Assembly (NCBI RefSeq): GCF_001542775.1
Contig: NZ_CP014145.1
Span: 1,116,001 to 1,180,000, forward strand
Direction of reading: 5' to 3'
DNA length: 64,000 bases
Source: Microterricola viridarii
Lineage (GTDB): Bacteria; Actinomycetota; Actinomycetes; Actinomycetales; Microbacteriaceae
Shown here: piece after piece, positions 1 to 9,433 of the stretch
Layout of the letters: each line of letters starts with the position of its first letter
How positions within the stretch are numbered: the first letter of the stretch is position 1
The notes under the pieces: generated by a model
What the model was told of the DNA's origin: nothing
The model's database searches: none
What the model saw: only the letters and a program-made list of their open reading frames with translations
Translations under genes and position numbers: made by a program

Positions 1-2
1 AG

Positions 3-74
3 CTCGCCGCCAAGGCTCGGTTCCGCAGCAGCACCACCAATCGCAACCTGCGCACCCTGCAGAAACTCGCGTAG
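3..74 (+). CDS. C-terminal end of an unidentified gene (cut by window start)
   Basis: An open frame enters from the left edge and ends at TAG 72-74. It encodes a basic tail, LAAKARFRSSTTNRNLRTLQ followed by KLA. The other two frames are less protein-like. The tail does not look like the usual C-terminus of PdxT or PdxS, which often precede yebC in actinobacteria, and I do not recognise it. A candidate -10 box for yebC follows at 88-93. The frame choice rests only on amino-acid composition. Confidence 0.35.
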   Translation, partial: LAAKARFRSSTTNRNLRTLQKLA

Positions 75-87
75 CCCGCCACTGTTC

Positions 88-93
88 TAGACT
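88..93 (+). promoter_or_regulatory. candidate -10 box (TAGACT) for yebC-ruvCAB
   Basis: TAGACT fits the TANNNT -10 consensus of actinobacterial housekeeping sigma factors and lies 52 bases upstream of the yebC ATG, just after the stop of the preceding frame. No convincing -35 is visible. The yebC ribosome binding site CAGGAGA precedes the ATG by about 5 bases. Confidence 0.4.
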
Positions 94-144
94 GTTGAAG
101 CAGATTTAGTCTGTATCAACAGCCGCGAGCACAACAGGAGACTC

Positions 145-903
145 ATGTCCGGGCATTCCAAATGGGCAACGACCAAGCACAAGAAGGCCATCACGGATTC
201 GCGCCGTGCCAAGGCCTTCGCGAAGCTGATCAAGAACATTGAGGTTGCCGCCAAAATGGGCGGCGCAGACCTGTCGGGCAACCCGACCCTCGTCGACGCC
301 ATCCAGAAGGCCAAGAAGACCTCGGTTCCCAACGACAACATCGACCGCGCCGTCAAGCGCGGCGCCGGCCTCAGCGGTGAGTCGGTCGAGTACACCACCA
401 TCATGTACGAGGGCTACGGCCCCAACGGCGTCGCGATGCTGATCGAGTGCCTCACCGACAACAAGAACCGCGCAGCCGCCGAGGTGCGCACCGCGGTCAG
501 CCGCAACGGCGGAACCATGGGTGACCCCGGCAGCGTTGCATACAACTTCCACCGCAAGGGCCTCATCGTCGTCTCCAAGACCGACGGGCTCACCGAGGAC
601 ACCATCCTCGACGCCGTGCTCGACGCCGGTGCGGAAGAGGTCACCGACGAGGGCGACACGTTCGAGATCGTGACCGACCCGAGCGACATGGTTGCCGCCC
701 GCGTGGCGCTGCAGGAGGCCGGAATCGACTACGACTCCGCCGACTCGGCGTTCGTGCCGACGCTGAAGATCGAGATCGACGCCGAGACCGCGACCAAGGT
801 GTTCCGCCTGATCGACGCACTCGAAGACCTCGACGACGTGCAGAACATCTACACCAACTTCGACCTCAGCCCAGAGGTCCAGGCAGAGCTCGAGGCTCAG
901 TAA
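145..903 (+). CDS. yebC: YebC/PmpR family protein (TACO1 family)
   Basis: This 252-residue protein has the usual family length and opens with the signature [15 protein letters not shown]. Also present are the conserved [13 protein letters not shown] and [14 protein letters not shown] segments and an acidic C-terminal part. The family was annotated as a transcriptional regulator; more recent work on bacterial and mitochondrial members indicates a ribosome-associated role in translating difficult stretches such as polyproline. The ATG is preceded by CAGGAGA. It sits 4 bases upstream of ruvC, the classic yebC-ruvC-ruvA-ruvB arrangement, so it is probably co-transcribed with the resolvase genes. 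Confidence 0.97.
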   Translation: MSGHSKWATTKHKKAITDSRRAKAFAKLIKNIEVAAKMGGADLSGNPTLVDAIQKAKKTSVPNDNIDRAVKRGAGLSGESVEYTTIMYEGYGPNGVAMLIECLTDNKNRAAAEVRTAVSRNGGTMGDPGSVAYNFHRKGLIVVSKTDGLTEDTILDAVLDAGAEEVTDEGDTFEIVTDPSDMVAARVALQEAGIDYDSADSAFVPTLKIEIDAETATKVFRLIDALEDLDDVQNIYTNFDLSPEVQAELEAQ

Positions 904-907
904 CACC

Positions 908-1528
908 GTGGCCGTGCGCGTGCTCGGCATCGACCCCGGCCTGACCCGTTGTGGTGTCGGCGTTGTCGATGTCGAGCCCAACCGCACAGCCACGCTCGTC
1001 GATGTGACGGTCATCCGGTCTTCACCGGATGACACCATCGAGAAGCGGCTGCTCACCATCGCGACCGGTCTGACCGAGCTGCTCGACAGGCACAAGCCGC
1101 AGGCAGTCGCGATCGAGCGCGTCTTCGCCCAAAACAACGTGAGCACGGTGATGGGCGTCGCGCAGATCAGCGGCGTCGCACTCTTCCTCTCCGCGCAGCG
1201 AGGCCTCGCCGTCGGCATGCACACGCCCAGCGAGGTTAAGGCCTCGATCACCGGCTACGGCTCGGCCGACAAGGCCCAGGTGGGCGCGATGGTGGCGCGC
1301 ATCCTGAAACTCGCGGAGCCGCCCAAGCCAGCGGATGCCGCCGACGCCCTCGCCATCGCGATCTGCCACGCCTGGCGCACTGGTGTCAGCGGCGGCACGC
1401 TGCCCGCTGCCCGGTTGCCCGGAAGCCCCGATTCACTGGCGGGCGGGCTCACCCCCGCCCAGAAGGCGTGGCGCGCCGCCGAGGCCGGCAGCCGCATGTC
1501 GGCAGTGCCCCGTAGTCTGAAGCGGTGA
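908..1528 (+). CDS. ruvC: Holliday junction resolvase RuvC
   Basis: Endonuclease that cuts Holliday junctions delivered by RuvAB during recombinational repair. The RNase H-like fold opens with VLGIDPGLTRCGVGVVD, which carries the first catalytic Asp. The second acidic residue is in AIERVFAQNNVSTVMGVAQ, and the late acidic pair is in the KPADAADALAIAICH segment. At 206 residues it is about 30 longer than E. coli RuvC; the extra length is a low-complexity C-terminal tail after about residue 165. The start is GTG at 908, 4 bases after the yebC stop. It overlaps ruvA by 4 bases (GTGA), implying translational coupling. Confidence 0.97.
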   Translation: MAVRVLGIDPGLTRCGVGVVDVEPNRTATLVDVTVIRSSPDDTIEKRLLTIATGLTELLDRHKPQAVAIERVFAQNNVSTVMGVAQISGVALFLSAQRGLAVGMHTPSEVKASITGYGSADKAQVGAMVARILKLAEPPKPADAADALAIAICHAWRTGVSGGTLPAARLPGSPDSLAGGLTPAQKAWRAAEAGSRMSAVPRSLKR

Positions 1529-2151
1529 TCTCTTCCGTTCGTGGCCCCGTGCTCTCTGCCCTCGGGGCAACCGTCATCATCGAGGTCGGGGGAGTCGGCC
1601 TCGCCGTCAACGTCACCCCGGCAACCGCCCTCGCCGCCCGCATCGGGCAGGAGCTGCGCCTGCAGACCACGCTCGTCGTGCGTGAGGACGCCCTGACCCT
1701 GTACGGCTTCGACAGCGCAGACGAGCTGGCCGTGTTCGAGCTCCTCACCGGCGTCACCGGCGTCGGGCCGAAGTCGGGACTCGGTGTGCTCGCCGTGCTC
1801 AGCCCGGACCAGGTTGCCCGAGCCGTGGCAGAAGACGACGACGCGGCCTTCCGCAAGGTCAGCGGCATCGGACCCAAGACGGCCAAGCTCATCGTGCTCT
1901 CGCTCACCGGCAAACTCGCCGTGACTGCGGCCAGCGCCCCCGGCCCGACGAGTGTCGTCCCGACTGCCGTCGGCGAGAGCGTGCTCGCCGCACTGGTCGG
2001 CCTCGGCTGGTCGGAGAAGGTCGCCGCACCCGTCGTCGAGCTGACGCTGGCCGAGGCCGGTGACGCCGACAAGGGCTCCGTGGCGGTGCTGCTGCGCCTC
2101 GCGCTCGGCCGCCTCGGACCGGCCCAGCACACGATCGGCGGACGCGCGTGA
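1525..2151 (+). CDS. ruvA: Holliday junction branch migration protein RuvA
   Basis: DNA-binding subunit that clamps the four-way junction and loads RuvB rings. The N-terminal OB-like domain opens with [20 protein letters not shown]. Two helix-hairpin-helix motifs follow ([20 protein letters not shown] and [19 protein letters not shown], about residues 72-125). The C-terminal domain that contacts RuvB starts near residue 150 ([17 protein letters not shown]). Length (208) is normal. GTG start at 1525 inside the ruvC stop region; ruvB starts 4 bases before its end. Confidence 0.97.
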   Translation: MISSVRGPVLSALGATVIIEVGGVGLAVNVTPATALAARIGQELRLQTTLVVREDALTLYGFDSADELAVFELLTGVTGVGPKSGLGVLAVLSPDQVARAVAEDDDAAFRKVSGIGPKTAKLIVLSLTGKLAVTAASAPGPTSVVPTAVGESVLAALVGLGWSEKVAAPVVELTLAEAGDADKGSVAVLLRLALGRLGPAQHTIGGRA

Positions 2152-3194
2152 AGCACGACGACACGCCCGCAGAGCTGCTGACCCCCGAACTGGAGTCAGA
2201 AACTGAGCTCGCTTTCGAAGGCGCCCTCCGCCCGGCCTCCCTGGCCGAGTTCGTCGGTCAGGTGAAGGTGCGCGGGCAGCTCCAGTTGCTGCTCACCGCC
2301 GCAACAATGCAGGGCCGCACCCCCGACCACATCCTCTTCGCGGGGCCGCCCGGCCTCGGCAAGACCACTCTGGCCATGATCGTCGCGCAGGAGGGAAACC
2401 GACCGCTGCGCATGGCCAGCGGACCGGCCATCCAGCACGCGGGCGATCTGGCCGCCGTGCTCAGCTCGCTCGTGCCCGGCGAGGTGCTCTTCATCGATGA
2501 GATCCACAGGATGGCGCGCTCCGCCGAGGAGATGCTCTACCTGGCGATGGAGGATTTCCGCATCGACATCATGGTGGGCAAGGGCGCCGGTGCGACCTCG
2601 GTTCCGCTCGAACTGGCGCCGTTCACCCTGGTCGGCGCCACCACTCGGGCCGGCCTGCTGCCGAACCCGCTGCGCGACCGCTTCGGTTTCACCGCGCACC
2701 TGGAGTTCTACGCCGACGACGAGCTGGAGCAGGTGTTGAGCAGAGCGGCGGTGCTGCTCGGCCTCGACATTGACAAGGCGGCGATCGCCGAGATCGCCGG
2801 ACGCTGCCGCGGCACACCGCGCATCGCGAACCGGCTGCTGCGCCGTGTGCGTGACTACGCGCTGGTCTACTCGACCGGAACGGCCATCGCCGACGTGCAC
2901 GCCGTGCGGGCCGCGCTCGAGCTCTACGACGTCGACGAGCTGGGCCTGGACCGCCTCGACCGGGCCGTCATGCAGATCATCCTCACCCGCTTCGACGGCG
3001 GGCCCGTCGGGCTCAACACCCTCGCCGTGTCTGTGGGGGAGGAGGCCGAGACGATCGAGGCCGTCGTCGAGCCATTTCTGGTCCGCATCGGACTCATCAC
3101 CCGCACCCCTCGAGGACGCGTGGCCACCCCGGCTGCCTGGCAACACTTCGGACTGCGCCCCGCTGCGGCTGGCTCCATGCTAGATGACCTATAA
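2148..3194 (+). CDS. ruvB: Holliday junction branch migration helicase RuvB
   Basis: AAA+ motor that drives branch migration together with RuvA. Walker A is GPPGLGKTT (residues 66-74), Walker B is VLFIDEIHR, sensor 1 lies in [12 protein letters not shown], and the RFGF arginine finger region follows. The C-terminal winged helix contains [13 protein letters not shown]. Length (348) is typical. GTG start overlaps the ruvA stop by 4 bases. Its stop codon lies inside a perfect TATAAT hexamer, a probable promoter for the following yajC-secDF genes. Confidence 0.98.
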   Translation: MKHDDTPAELLTPELESETELAFEGALRPASLAEFVGQVKVRGQLQLLLTAATMQGRTPDHILFAGPPGLGKTTLAMIVAQEGNRPLRMASGPAIQHAGDLAAVLSSLVPGEVLFIDEIHRMARSAEEMLYLAMEDFRIDIMVGKGAGATSVPLELAPFTLVGATTRAGLLPNPLRDRFGFTAHLEFYADDELEQVLSRAAVLLGLDIDKAAIAEIAGRCRGTPRIANRLLRRVRDYALVYSTGTAIADVHAVRAALELYDVDELGLDRLDRAVMQIILTRFDGGPVGLNTLAVSVGEEAETIEAVVEPFLVRIGLITRTPRGRVATPAAWQHFGLRPAAAGSMLDDL

Positions 3195-3195
3195 T
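3190..3195 (+). promoter_or_regulatory. TATAAT -10 box, probable promoter of yajC-secD-secF
   Basis: A perfect TATAAT overlaps the last codons and stop of ruvB. In DNA this GC-rich a 6/6 match is notable. The region 16-18 bases upstream is GC-rich and holds no good -35. A start site near 3202 would give a leader of about 68 bases before the YajC ATG at 3270. Confidence 0.5.
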
Positions 3196-3269
3196 TCAAG
3201 CTGGCTCACCAAGTGCCGTACTCGACTGAGGCGGTTGTCCAGCCGCATATCGGAAGGTCTTCCAACTTT

Positions 3270-3665
3270 ATGGATCCGTTGACAATGATCATGCTCGCCG
3301 TTCTCGCGGTGCTCATCTTCTTCATGTTCCGCAACAGCCGCAAGCGCCAGAAGGATGCAGCTCAGCTGCAGACCCAGGTCGTTCCCGGTGCCAAGGTCAT
3401 GACCAACTCCGGTGTGTTCGGAACGATCCTCTCGATCGACGATGAGGAGAACGAGGTGCTGCTGGAGACCACTCCCGGCACCGTTCTGGCTCTGCACCGT
3501 CAGACCATCGCCCGCGTCGTGACGCCGGTTGAGACCGCTGAAACCGTTGATGCTGCCGACAGCGCCATCGACGAGGCCGCACCCGAGTTCGGTGAGCGCA
3601 TCGAAGACGCCACCACGGACTCCGGTGATGTCGACGGTTCCGCCGACAAGAAGTCGAACGACTAA
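3270..3665 (+). CDS. yajC: preprotein translocase accessory subunit YajC
   Basis: Small single-pass membrane protein of the SecDF-YajC complex. From ATG 3270 the protein begins MDPLTMIMLAVLAVLIFF, a membrane helix, followed by the basic FRNSRKRQKDAAQLQ. The conserved cytoplasmic core is VVPGAKVMTNSGVFGTILSI. The C-terminal third is acidic and low-complexity, common in actinobacterial YajC. Length is 131. I prefer ATG 3270 to the in-frame upstream start at 3213 because homologs begin directly before the helix and GGAAGG lies upstream. It is followed by a strong hairpin and then secD. Confidence 0.9.
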   Translation: MDPLTMIMLAVLAVLIFFMFRNSRKRQKDAAQLQTQVVPGAKVMTNSGVFGTILSIDDEENEVLLETTPGTVLALHRQTIARVVTPVETAETVDAADSAIDEAAPEFGERIEDATTDSGDVDGSADKKSND

Positions 3666-3678
3666 ATAGTCCCTTTTC

Positions 3679-3708
3679 CGTGCCCACGCCAATGATGGCG
3701 TGGGCACG
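3679..3708 (+). terminator. 13-bp perfect hairpin between yajC and secD (attenuator or processing element)
   Basis: CGTGCCCACGCCA (3679-3691) pairs perfectly with TGGCGTGGGCACG (3696-3708) around an ATGA loop. It starts 13 bases after the yajC stop and ends 23 bases before the secD GTG. There is no U-tract downstream, so it is either a weak, L-shaped actinobacterial terminator or an RNA processing/stability element setting yajC apart from secDF. Confidence 0.6.
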
Positions 3709-3731
3709 ATCGTAGAAAGCTGAGTTCCGCG

Positions 3732-5477
3732 GTGGCAAAGTCGACCCCGGTCAAGAAAGCCTGGCGCAGTCTCTCCTGGCTCGCCGTCATCATTGTTGGC
3801 CTTTTTGCCATCAACGCAGCAGGCGTGATGTGGGGCGGTGGATCGTGGACGCCCAAGCTCGCACTCGACCTCGAGGGCGGAACGCAGATTATTCTCGCGC
3901 CCAAGCTGGAGAGCGGCCAGACCGTCTCGCAGGAGCAGCTTGACCAGGCCGTGACGATCATCCGCCAGCGCGTGAACGCCTCGGGTGTCTCCGAGGCCGA
4001 GATCAACACCCAAAGCGGCCAGAACATCGTCGTCGCCATCCCCGGCGAGCTTGACGATGAGACGCGCAACCGCATCCAGTCTTCCTCCAAGCTCGAACTG
4101 CGACCAGTGCTGGTTGCGGGAGCACCCACCACCCAGGGTGTCGGTGGCACCGAGACCCCGGCGCCGACGCCGGCGCCCTCTCTGGAAGCCACCCCGAGCG
4201 TCGCGCCGAGCAACGGCAGCGACCTCAACTGGGTCACCCCCGCGCTGCAGGCCGAGTACGAGAACTTCGACTGCGCGTCGACGCAGGCCGAATCGGCCAA
4301 CGCCGCGCCGGCCGACAAGCCGCTGATCACCTGCGACACGACCGGCACCGTCAAGTACATCCTCGGCCCGGTCGAGGTGCAGGGCGCCAACATCAGCGAT
4401 GCCTCGGCTGGCATGGAGACCACCCAGTCGGGTGCCACCACCGGTCGCTGGGTCATCAACCTCATCTTCGACAACCAGGGCACCAAGGACTTCGCCGCGG
4501 TCAGCACCCGCCTGTTCGGCCTGAAGGCCACGCCCCCGCTCGACCAGTTCGCGTTCGTGCTCGACGGCCAGGTGCTCTCTGCCCCCGCCATGAACGGTGT
4601 CATCACCGACGGACGCCCGTCGATCTCCGGAAACTTCACGGAGGCCAGCGCCAAGGCCCTCGCCGACCAGCTCAAGTTCGGCGCCCTGCCGATCAGCTTC
4701 ACCGTGCAGAGCTCTGAGACCATCTCCGCGACGCTCGGCAGTTCGCAGCTGGAGGCCGGAATCATTGCCGGTCTGCTCGGTCTGCTGCTTGTCGTCATCT
4801 ACACGCTGTTCCAATACCGCCTGCTCGGCATGGTCACCATCGCCTCGCTCGTCGTGGCGGGTGTCATGACCTACATCGTGATCACGATCCTGTCGTGGCG
4901 GGAGGGCTACCGCCTCTCCCTGGCCGGTGTCGCCGGTCTCATCGTCGCCATCGGTTTCACAGCGGACTCGTTCATCGTCTACTTCGAACGTGTGCGAGAT
5001 GAGCTCCGTGAGGGGCGCATCCTCACCTCCGCCGTCGAGGCCGGTTGGAAGCGCGCCGTGCGAACGATCTTCGCGTCCAAGGCCACCAACCTGCTCGCCG
5101 CCATCGTGCTGTTCCTCGTGGCGATCGGCAGTGTGCGTGGATTCGCGTTCACCCTCGGTGTGACCACCATCATCGACGTGATCATCGTGATCCTGTTCAC
5201 CCACCCGATGTTGCAGCTGCTCTCGCGCACCAAGTTCTTCTCGAGCGGCCACCCCGCCAGCGGGCTCGACCCGCAGGCGCTCGGCGCCATCTATCGGGGA
5301 CGCGCAGAGTTCCGCAAGCCCTCGGCAGCGATTGACGCGAAGAAGGCCGCCTCCAGCTCCCGCGAGGCCGAAAAGCGCCAGACCATCGCAGAGCGCAAGG
5401 CTGCCGAGCTCGACGCCGCGAGCCACGGTGGCTCCACCGGCGACGACACCAAGACCACGGAAGGCAAGGAATCCTGA
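3732..5477 (+). CDS. secD: protein translocase subunit SecD
   Basis: Membrane protein that, with SecF, uses the proton gradient to help pull exported proteins through SecYEG. One N-terminal membrane helix (about residues 13-33) is followed by the conserved LALDLEGGTQIILAPK. A large extracytoplasmic domain contains a Pro/Thr/Ala-rich insertion typical of actinobacteria (about residues 137-165). Five membrane helices from about residue 346 include the conserved GLIVAIGFTADSFIVYFERV. The charged C-terminal tail is cytoplasmic. Length is 581. The start is GTG 3732 with a weak ribosome binding site. The stop overlaps the secF start (TGATG). Confidence 0.97.
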   Translation: MAKSTPVKKAWRSLSWLAVIIVGLFAINAAGVMWGGGSWTPKLALDLEGGTQIILAPKLESGQTVSQEQLDQAVTIIRQRVNASGVSEAEINTQSGQNIVVAIPGELDDETRNRIQSSSKLELRPVLVAGAPTTQGVGGTETPAPTPAPSLEATPSVAPSNGSDLNWVTPALQAEYENFDCASTQAESANAAPADKPLITCDTTGTVKYILGPVEVQGANISDASAGMETTQSGATTGRWVINLIFDNQGTKDFAAVSTRLFGLKATPPLDQFAFVLDGQVLSAPAMNGVITDGRPSISGNFTEASAKALADQLKFGALPISFTVQSSETISATLGSSQLEAGIIAGLLGLLLVVIYTLFQYRLLGMVTIASLVVAGVMTYIVITILSWREGYRLSLAGVAGLIVAIGFTADSFIVYFERVRDELREGRILTSAVEAGWKRAVRTIFASKATNLLAAIVLFLVAIGSVRGFAFTLGVTTIIDVIIVILFTHPMLQLLSRTKFFSSGHPASGLDPQALGAIYRGRAEFRKPSAAIDAKKAASSSREAEKRQTIAERKAAELDAASHGGSTGDDTKTTEGKES

Positions 5478-6490
5478 TGGCCAACCGCATGGCTACCTTC
5501 GGCAACGACCTCTACACCGGCAAGCGCTCCTTCAACTTCGTCGGCAACCGCAACCGGTGGTACATCATCGTCGGCGTGCTGGTGCTCGCCGCCATTGTCA
5601 TCCCGATCGTCAAGGGTGGCTTCAACTTCGGCATCGAGTTCACCGGCGGGTCGCAGTTCGTTGTGACCAGCGTCGAGAACGCCACCCAGGAGCCGGGCAC
5701 TGCTGCCGTCGCCTCGGTGGTGCCGGACGCCGTCGCCTACGTGACGACCGTTGGCAGCACCGGTGTGCGCGTGCAGACCGACCAGCTGACCCAGGAGCAG
5801 ACCCACGAGGTCGCTGCCGCATTGGCCGTGGCCTACAACGTGCCGGAGACCGAGGTCGCTTCCTCGTTCATCGGCCCGGTGTGGGGCGCTGACATCACGA
5901 GGCAGACAGTCCAGGGCCTCATCATCCTGCTCGTGCTGGCCGCGATCGGCATGGCGCTCTACTTCCGCACCTGGAAGATGTCGCTGGCCGCCATCGGTGC
6001 TCTGCTGGTCGACCTCATCGTCACCGTGGGCATCTACGCCGCCACGGGCTTCGAGATGACGCCAGCTGCAGTGATCGGAATCCTGACGATCATGGCTTAC
6101 TCGCTCTACGACACCGTCGTGGTGTTCGACAAGATCCGCGAGAACACGACAGAGGACGCGGTCAAGTCCAAGCACACCTTCGCCGAGTCGACCAACCTCG
6201 CCGTCAACCAGACGCTGGTCCGGTCGATCAACACCAGTGTCGTGGCCGCCCTCCCGGTCGCCGCGATCCTGTTCTTCGGAGCCTTCGTGCTCGGCGCGGA
6301 CACGCTGCGCGACATCTCGCTCGCGCTGTTCATCGGCATCCTGGTCGGAACCTGGTCCACCGTGTTCCTCGCGGCGCCCCTCTACTCGCAGCTCCGTGAG
6401 GGCGAGAAGGAGATCGTGAAGCACGACAAGCAGGTGCTTGCCGCCCGCGAGAAGGCCGCCGCGGCAACCGCCGACGCCGCCACGGCGTAG
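5477..6490 (+). CDS. secF: protein translocase subunit SecF
   Basis: Partner of SecD. The N-terminal helix (about residues 28-48) is followed by FNFGIEFTGGSQFVV, the SecF version of the conserved FxxGxxFTGG motif. Membrane helices from about residue 140 include ILTIMAYSLYDTVVVFDKIR and RSINTSVVAALPVAAILFF. The Ala-rich charged tail is cytoplasmic. Length is 337. ATG 5477 shares its A with the secD TGA, so the pair is translationally coupled. Confidence 0.97.
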   Translation: MANRMATFGNDLYTGKRSFNFVGNRNRWYIIVGVLVLAAIVIPIVKGGFNFGIEFTGGSQFVVTSVENATQEPGTAAVASVVPDAVAYVTTVGSTGVRVQTDQLTQEQTHEVAAALAVAYNVPETEVASSFIGPVWGADITRQTVQGLIILLVLAAIGMALYFRTWKMSLAAIGALLVDLIVTVGIYAATGFEMTPAAVIGILTIMAYSLYDTVVVFDKIRENTTEDAVKSKHTFAESTNLAVNQTLVRSINTSVVAALPVAAILFFGAFVLGADTLRDISLALFIGILVGTWSTVFLAAPLYSQLREGEKEIVKHDKQVLAAREKAAAATADAATA

Positions 6491-6526
6491 GCTGGCCAAG
6501 CGCGTGACACGCAGGGAGGGACTGAG

Positions 6527-8779
6527 ATGAGCGAATCAACATCATCCACTGCCTCCCTGCGTCGTCTTGTTCCCCGCATTTTCTCCAAGGCCCAGCCGGC
6601 CGGTGCCGTAGACACCTTGGTGCGCACGGTCCGGATGCACCACCCGAAGGCGGACCTGAGCGTCATCGAGCGCGCGTACAACGCCGCCGATCGGGCGCAC
6701 AGCGGCCAGAAGCGTCGCAGCGGCGAGCCGTACATCACGCATCCGCTCGCCGTCGCCCAGATCCTGGCCGACCTCGGCATCGGCTCCAAGACGGTCGCAG
6801 CGGCACTGCTGCACGACACGGTCGAAGACACGGACTACACGCTCGAGCAGCTGCGCGGCGACTTCGGCGATGAGATCGCCATGCTCGTCGACGGGGTGAC
6901 CAAGCTCGACAAGGTCAAGTACGGGGACTCGACGCAGGCCGAGACCGTGCGCAAGATGATCGTCGCGATGTCCAAAGACATCCGCGTGCTCATCATCAAA
7001 CTGGCCGACCGCCTGCACAATGCGCGCACCTGGGGCTTCGTGCCGGCCGAGTCCGCCGCCCGCAAGGCGACGGAGACGCTCGAGATCTACGCGCCGTTGG
7101 CGCACCGCCTCGGCATCCAGACCATCAAGTGGGAGCTGGAAGACCTCTCCTTCGCCGTGCTCTACCCGAAGCTCTACGCCGAGATCGAGAGCCTGGTGCG
7201 CCAGCGCACCCCCCAGCGCGAGGAATTCGTGCAGTCGGTGATCGACGCCGTCAACGAGGACCTGCGCGCATCCAAGATCCGCGGCCAGGTCGTCGGCCGC
7301 CCCAAGCAGTATTACTCCATCTATCAGAAGATGGTGCTGCGCGGCCGCGACTTCGACGAGATCTACGACCTCGTCGGCATCCGGATCCTGGTGAACTCCG
7401 TCCGCGACTGTTACGCCGTGCTCGGTGCGATCCACGCCAGGTGGACGCCGCTGCCCGGCCGGTTCAAGGACTACATCGCCACCCCCAAGTTCAACCTCTA
7501 CCAGTCGCTGCACACCACCGTGCTCGGTCCGGAGGGGCGTGCGGTCGAGTTGCAGATCCGCACTCAGGAGATGCACCAGCGCGCCGAGTTCGGTGTCGCC
7601 GCACACTGGAAGTACAAAGAGCAGATGGCCTCGGGCAAGGGCGGCAGCTCCGCCCTGCAGAGCGACGCCGACATGGCCTGGCTCGCGCACATCTCGGACT
7701 GGCAGGCCGAGACGGCCGACCCCGGCGAGTTCCTCGACTCGCTGCGCTACGAGATCGGCGCCAAAGAGGTCTACGTCTTCACACCCAAGGGGCGCGTCAT
7801 CGGCCTGCCTGCCGGCGCCACCCCGGTCGACTTCGCCTATGCCGTGCACACCGAGATCGGCCACCGCACCATGGGCTCCAAGGTCAATGGCCGGCTGGTG
7901 CCGCTGGAGACCGAGCTCAACACGGGCGACGTCGTCGAGGTGTTCACCTCCAAGAACCCGGATTCCGGCCCCAGCCAGGACTGGCTGAACTTCGTCAAGA
8001 GCCCGCGCGCCCGCAACAAGATTCGGCAGTGGTTCACCAAGGAGCGCCGCGACGAGGCGATCGAGCATGGCAGGGATGCCATCGCCCGCGCCATGCGCAA
8101 GCAGAACCTGCCGCTGCAGAAGCTGATGAGCCAGGACTCATTCGCCGAGGTCGCGGCCCAGATGAAGTACAACGACGTCTCCGCGCTCTACGCGGCCGTC
8201 GGTGAGGGGCACGTCTCCACCCAGTCCGTGTTGGAGAAGGTCGTCGCCGCCGTTCAGGCCGTCGACGACACGGAGGGTCCAGAGCTCTCTCTGCCCACGC
8301 GCGGTCGCACCCAACAGCTGCGCAGCAGCGACTCTGGTGTGCTGGTGCGCGGTGCGCCCGACATCCTGGTCAAGCTCGCCCGCTGCTGCACTCCGGTGCC
8401 CGGCGATGAGATCGTCGGCTTCATCACCCGCGGCTCCGGTGTATCCGTGCACCAGGCGAGCTGCCACAACGTCCAGTCGCTGCTGAATGAGCCTGAGCGC
8501 ATGATCGAGGTGGCCTGGGCGCCGACCTCGAAGAGCCTTTTCCTCGTGCAGATCCAGATCGAGGCGTTGGATCGTGCCGGCCTGCTCTCCGATGTCACCC
8601 GGGTGCTCTCAGAGCACCACGTGAACATCCTCTCCGCCAACGTCTCCACCTCCAGCGATCGGCTGGCGCTCAGCCGCTTCGTCTTCGAGATGGGCGACAC
8701 CACGCACCTGGACCGCGTGCTGAACGCGGTGCGGCGCATCGACGCCGTCTACGACGTGTACCGCGTCAGCGACGGCTAG
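6527..8779 (+). CDS. rel: bifunctional (p)ppGpp synthetase/hydrolase Rel
   Basis: Makes and degrades the alarmone (p)ppGpp in the stringent response. Domains in order: HD hydrolase ([13 protein letters not shown] about residue 71; HDTVEDT about residue 97, intact), synthetase ([17 protein letters not shown] about 273; [20 protein letters not shown] about 311), TGS (about 412-475), zinc-finger-like region with [12 protein letters not shown] (about 618), and C-terminal ACT domain (about 671-745). Both catalytic halves look complete, so this is a Rel-type long RSH (750 residues). ATG 6527 follows GGGAGGGACTGAG. Its last 14 bases overlap the converging minus-strand gene. Confidence 0.97.
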   Translation: MSESTSSTASLRRLVPRIFSKAQPAGAVDTLVRTVRMHHPKADLSVIERAYNAADRAHSGQKRRSGEPYITHPLAVAQILADLGIGSKTVAAALLHDTVEDTDYTLEQLRGDFGDEIAMLVDGVTKLDKVKYGDSTQAETVRKMIVAMSKDIRVLIIKLADRLHNARTWGFVPAESAARKATETLEIYAPLAHRLGIQTIKWELEDLSFAVLYPKLYAEIESLVRQRTPQREEFVQSVIDAVNEDLRASKIRGQVVGRPKQYYSIYQKMVLRGRDFDEIYDLVGIRILVNSVRDCYAVLGAIHARWTPLPGRFKDYIATPKFNLYQSLHTTVLGPEGRAVELQIRTQEMHQRAEFGVAAHWKYKEQMASGKGGSSALQSDADMAWLAHISDWQAETADPGEFLDSLRYEIGAKEVYVFTPKGRVIGLPAGATPVDFAYAVHTEIGHRTMGSKVNGRLVPLETELNTGDVVEVFTSKNPDSGPSQDWLNFVKSPRARNKIRQWFTKERRDEAIEHGRDAIARAMRKQNLPLQKLMSQDSFAEVAAQMKYNDVSALYAAVGEGHVSTQSVLEKVVAAVQAVDDTEGPELSLPTRGRTQQLRSSDSGVLVRGAPDILVKLARCCTPVPGDEIVGFITRGSGVSVHQASCHNVQSLLNEPERMIEVAWAPTSKSLFLVQIQIEALDRAGLLSDVTRVLSEHHVNILSANVSTSSDRLALSRFVFEMGDTTHLDRVLNAVRRIDAVYDVYRVSDG

Positions 8780-9329
8780 CCTCCGTAAGGTCGCTGAGCC
8801 GGCGCTCGGCCAGCGCCCGGTTGGGAACCGACCGTCGTGAGCGCAGCGCCCCGTGGGCGGCGGCGGGGGAGACCGCTGTTGCGGCGGCGAGGGCGGCCGC
8901 GACGGCCACGGCCTCCGTGTCGCCCAGCGCCCCATCGAGCAGCACGTCCACCAGGGTGCGCTCCGGCGTGGTCACCGGGCAGCCGCCGACCAGCGTGAGC
9001 TCGGCGGGGGAGACGGCGACCTGACGCAGGGTGAGTGTGCGGCCGCGGTGTGAGCGCGCCGCCACGCCGGCCGGCACGGCGATCTGGGTGTGCACGGGCT
9101 GGCGCTCGAGCGCGCCATGCAGCCAGGCCGCGCTCAGTCGCTCCACGAAGGCGTGTTCCGGCAGCAGGGCCAGCAGGCCCGCCGCGCGCAGCGAGGGGAA
9201 CACCGGCAGGTCGACGGGGCAGTACCGCCCGGCGATCGGGTAGACCTCACCGTCCAGGCTCGCGGCGCTGAGCTCGGCGACGGAGAGCTCCGTCGGGCCG
9301 AGCAGGAGGGAGGCTGTTCTGGTGTGCAT
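8766..9329 (-). CDS. AbiEi-like antitoxin family protein, apparently without a toxin partner
   Basis: The reading frame resembles the C-terminal part of AbiEi (type IV antitoxin family). It has [20 protein letters not shown], then a charged [13 protein letters not shown], then [20 protein letters not shown], the G-x-VTTPxRTxxD signature. AbiEi proteins are transcriptional repressors normally paired with the AbiEii nucleotidyltransferase toxin; no such gene is visible here, so this looks like an orphan regulator. I prefer the ATG at 9329: the frame extends to ATG 9389, but the extra 20 codons run through a strong hairpin. From 9329 the protein has 187 residues. GGGGAG directly abuts the ATG. 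The gene converges on rel with a 14-base overlap. Assignment to the family is from motif memory only. Confidence 0.6.
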   Translation of the reverse strand: MHTRTASLLLGPTELSVAELSAASLDGEVYPIAGRYCPVDLPVFPSLRAAGLLALLPEHAFVERLSAAWLHGALERQPVHTQIAVPAGVAARSHRGRTLTLRQVAVSPAELTLVGGCPVTTPERTLVDVLLDGALGDTEAVAVAAALAAATAVSPAAAHGALRSRRSVPNRALAERRLSDLTEASRR

Positions 9330-9344
9330 CTCCCCAGAATGAAG

Positions 9345-9374
9345 CGGCGCGCCCCGTCGAAACGAGGCGCGCCG
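9345..9374 (-). terminator. hairpin after the DUF349 gene
   Basis: A 9-bp stem built on CGGCGCGCC/GGCGCGCCG, then one C-A mismatch and 3 more pairs, closes a four-base loop. On the minus strand it follows the DUF349 stop by about 60 bases and is followed by CTTCATTCT, a weak T-rich tail. It probably ends the cyclophilin/DUF349 transcripts before the AbiEi-like gene. Confidence 0.5.
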
Positions 9375-9433
9375 CAATCTGTGGAGCATTCGCCGCCGCC
9401 GTCATGCTGTGCATAACACCGGCGGGCGGGGAA

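Noticed and set aside
3189..5426. Minus-strand open frame of 745 codons opposite yajC, secD and secF
   Set aside because: It lies fully antisense to well-conserved sec genes. Long antisense frames are expected in high-GC DNA, and its protein is low-complexity Gly/Asp/Glu/Arg with no recognisable domain.
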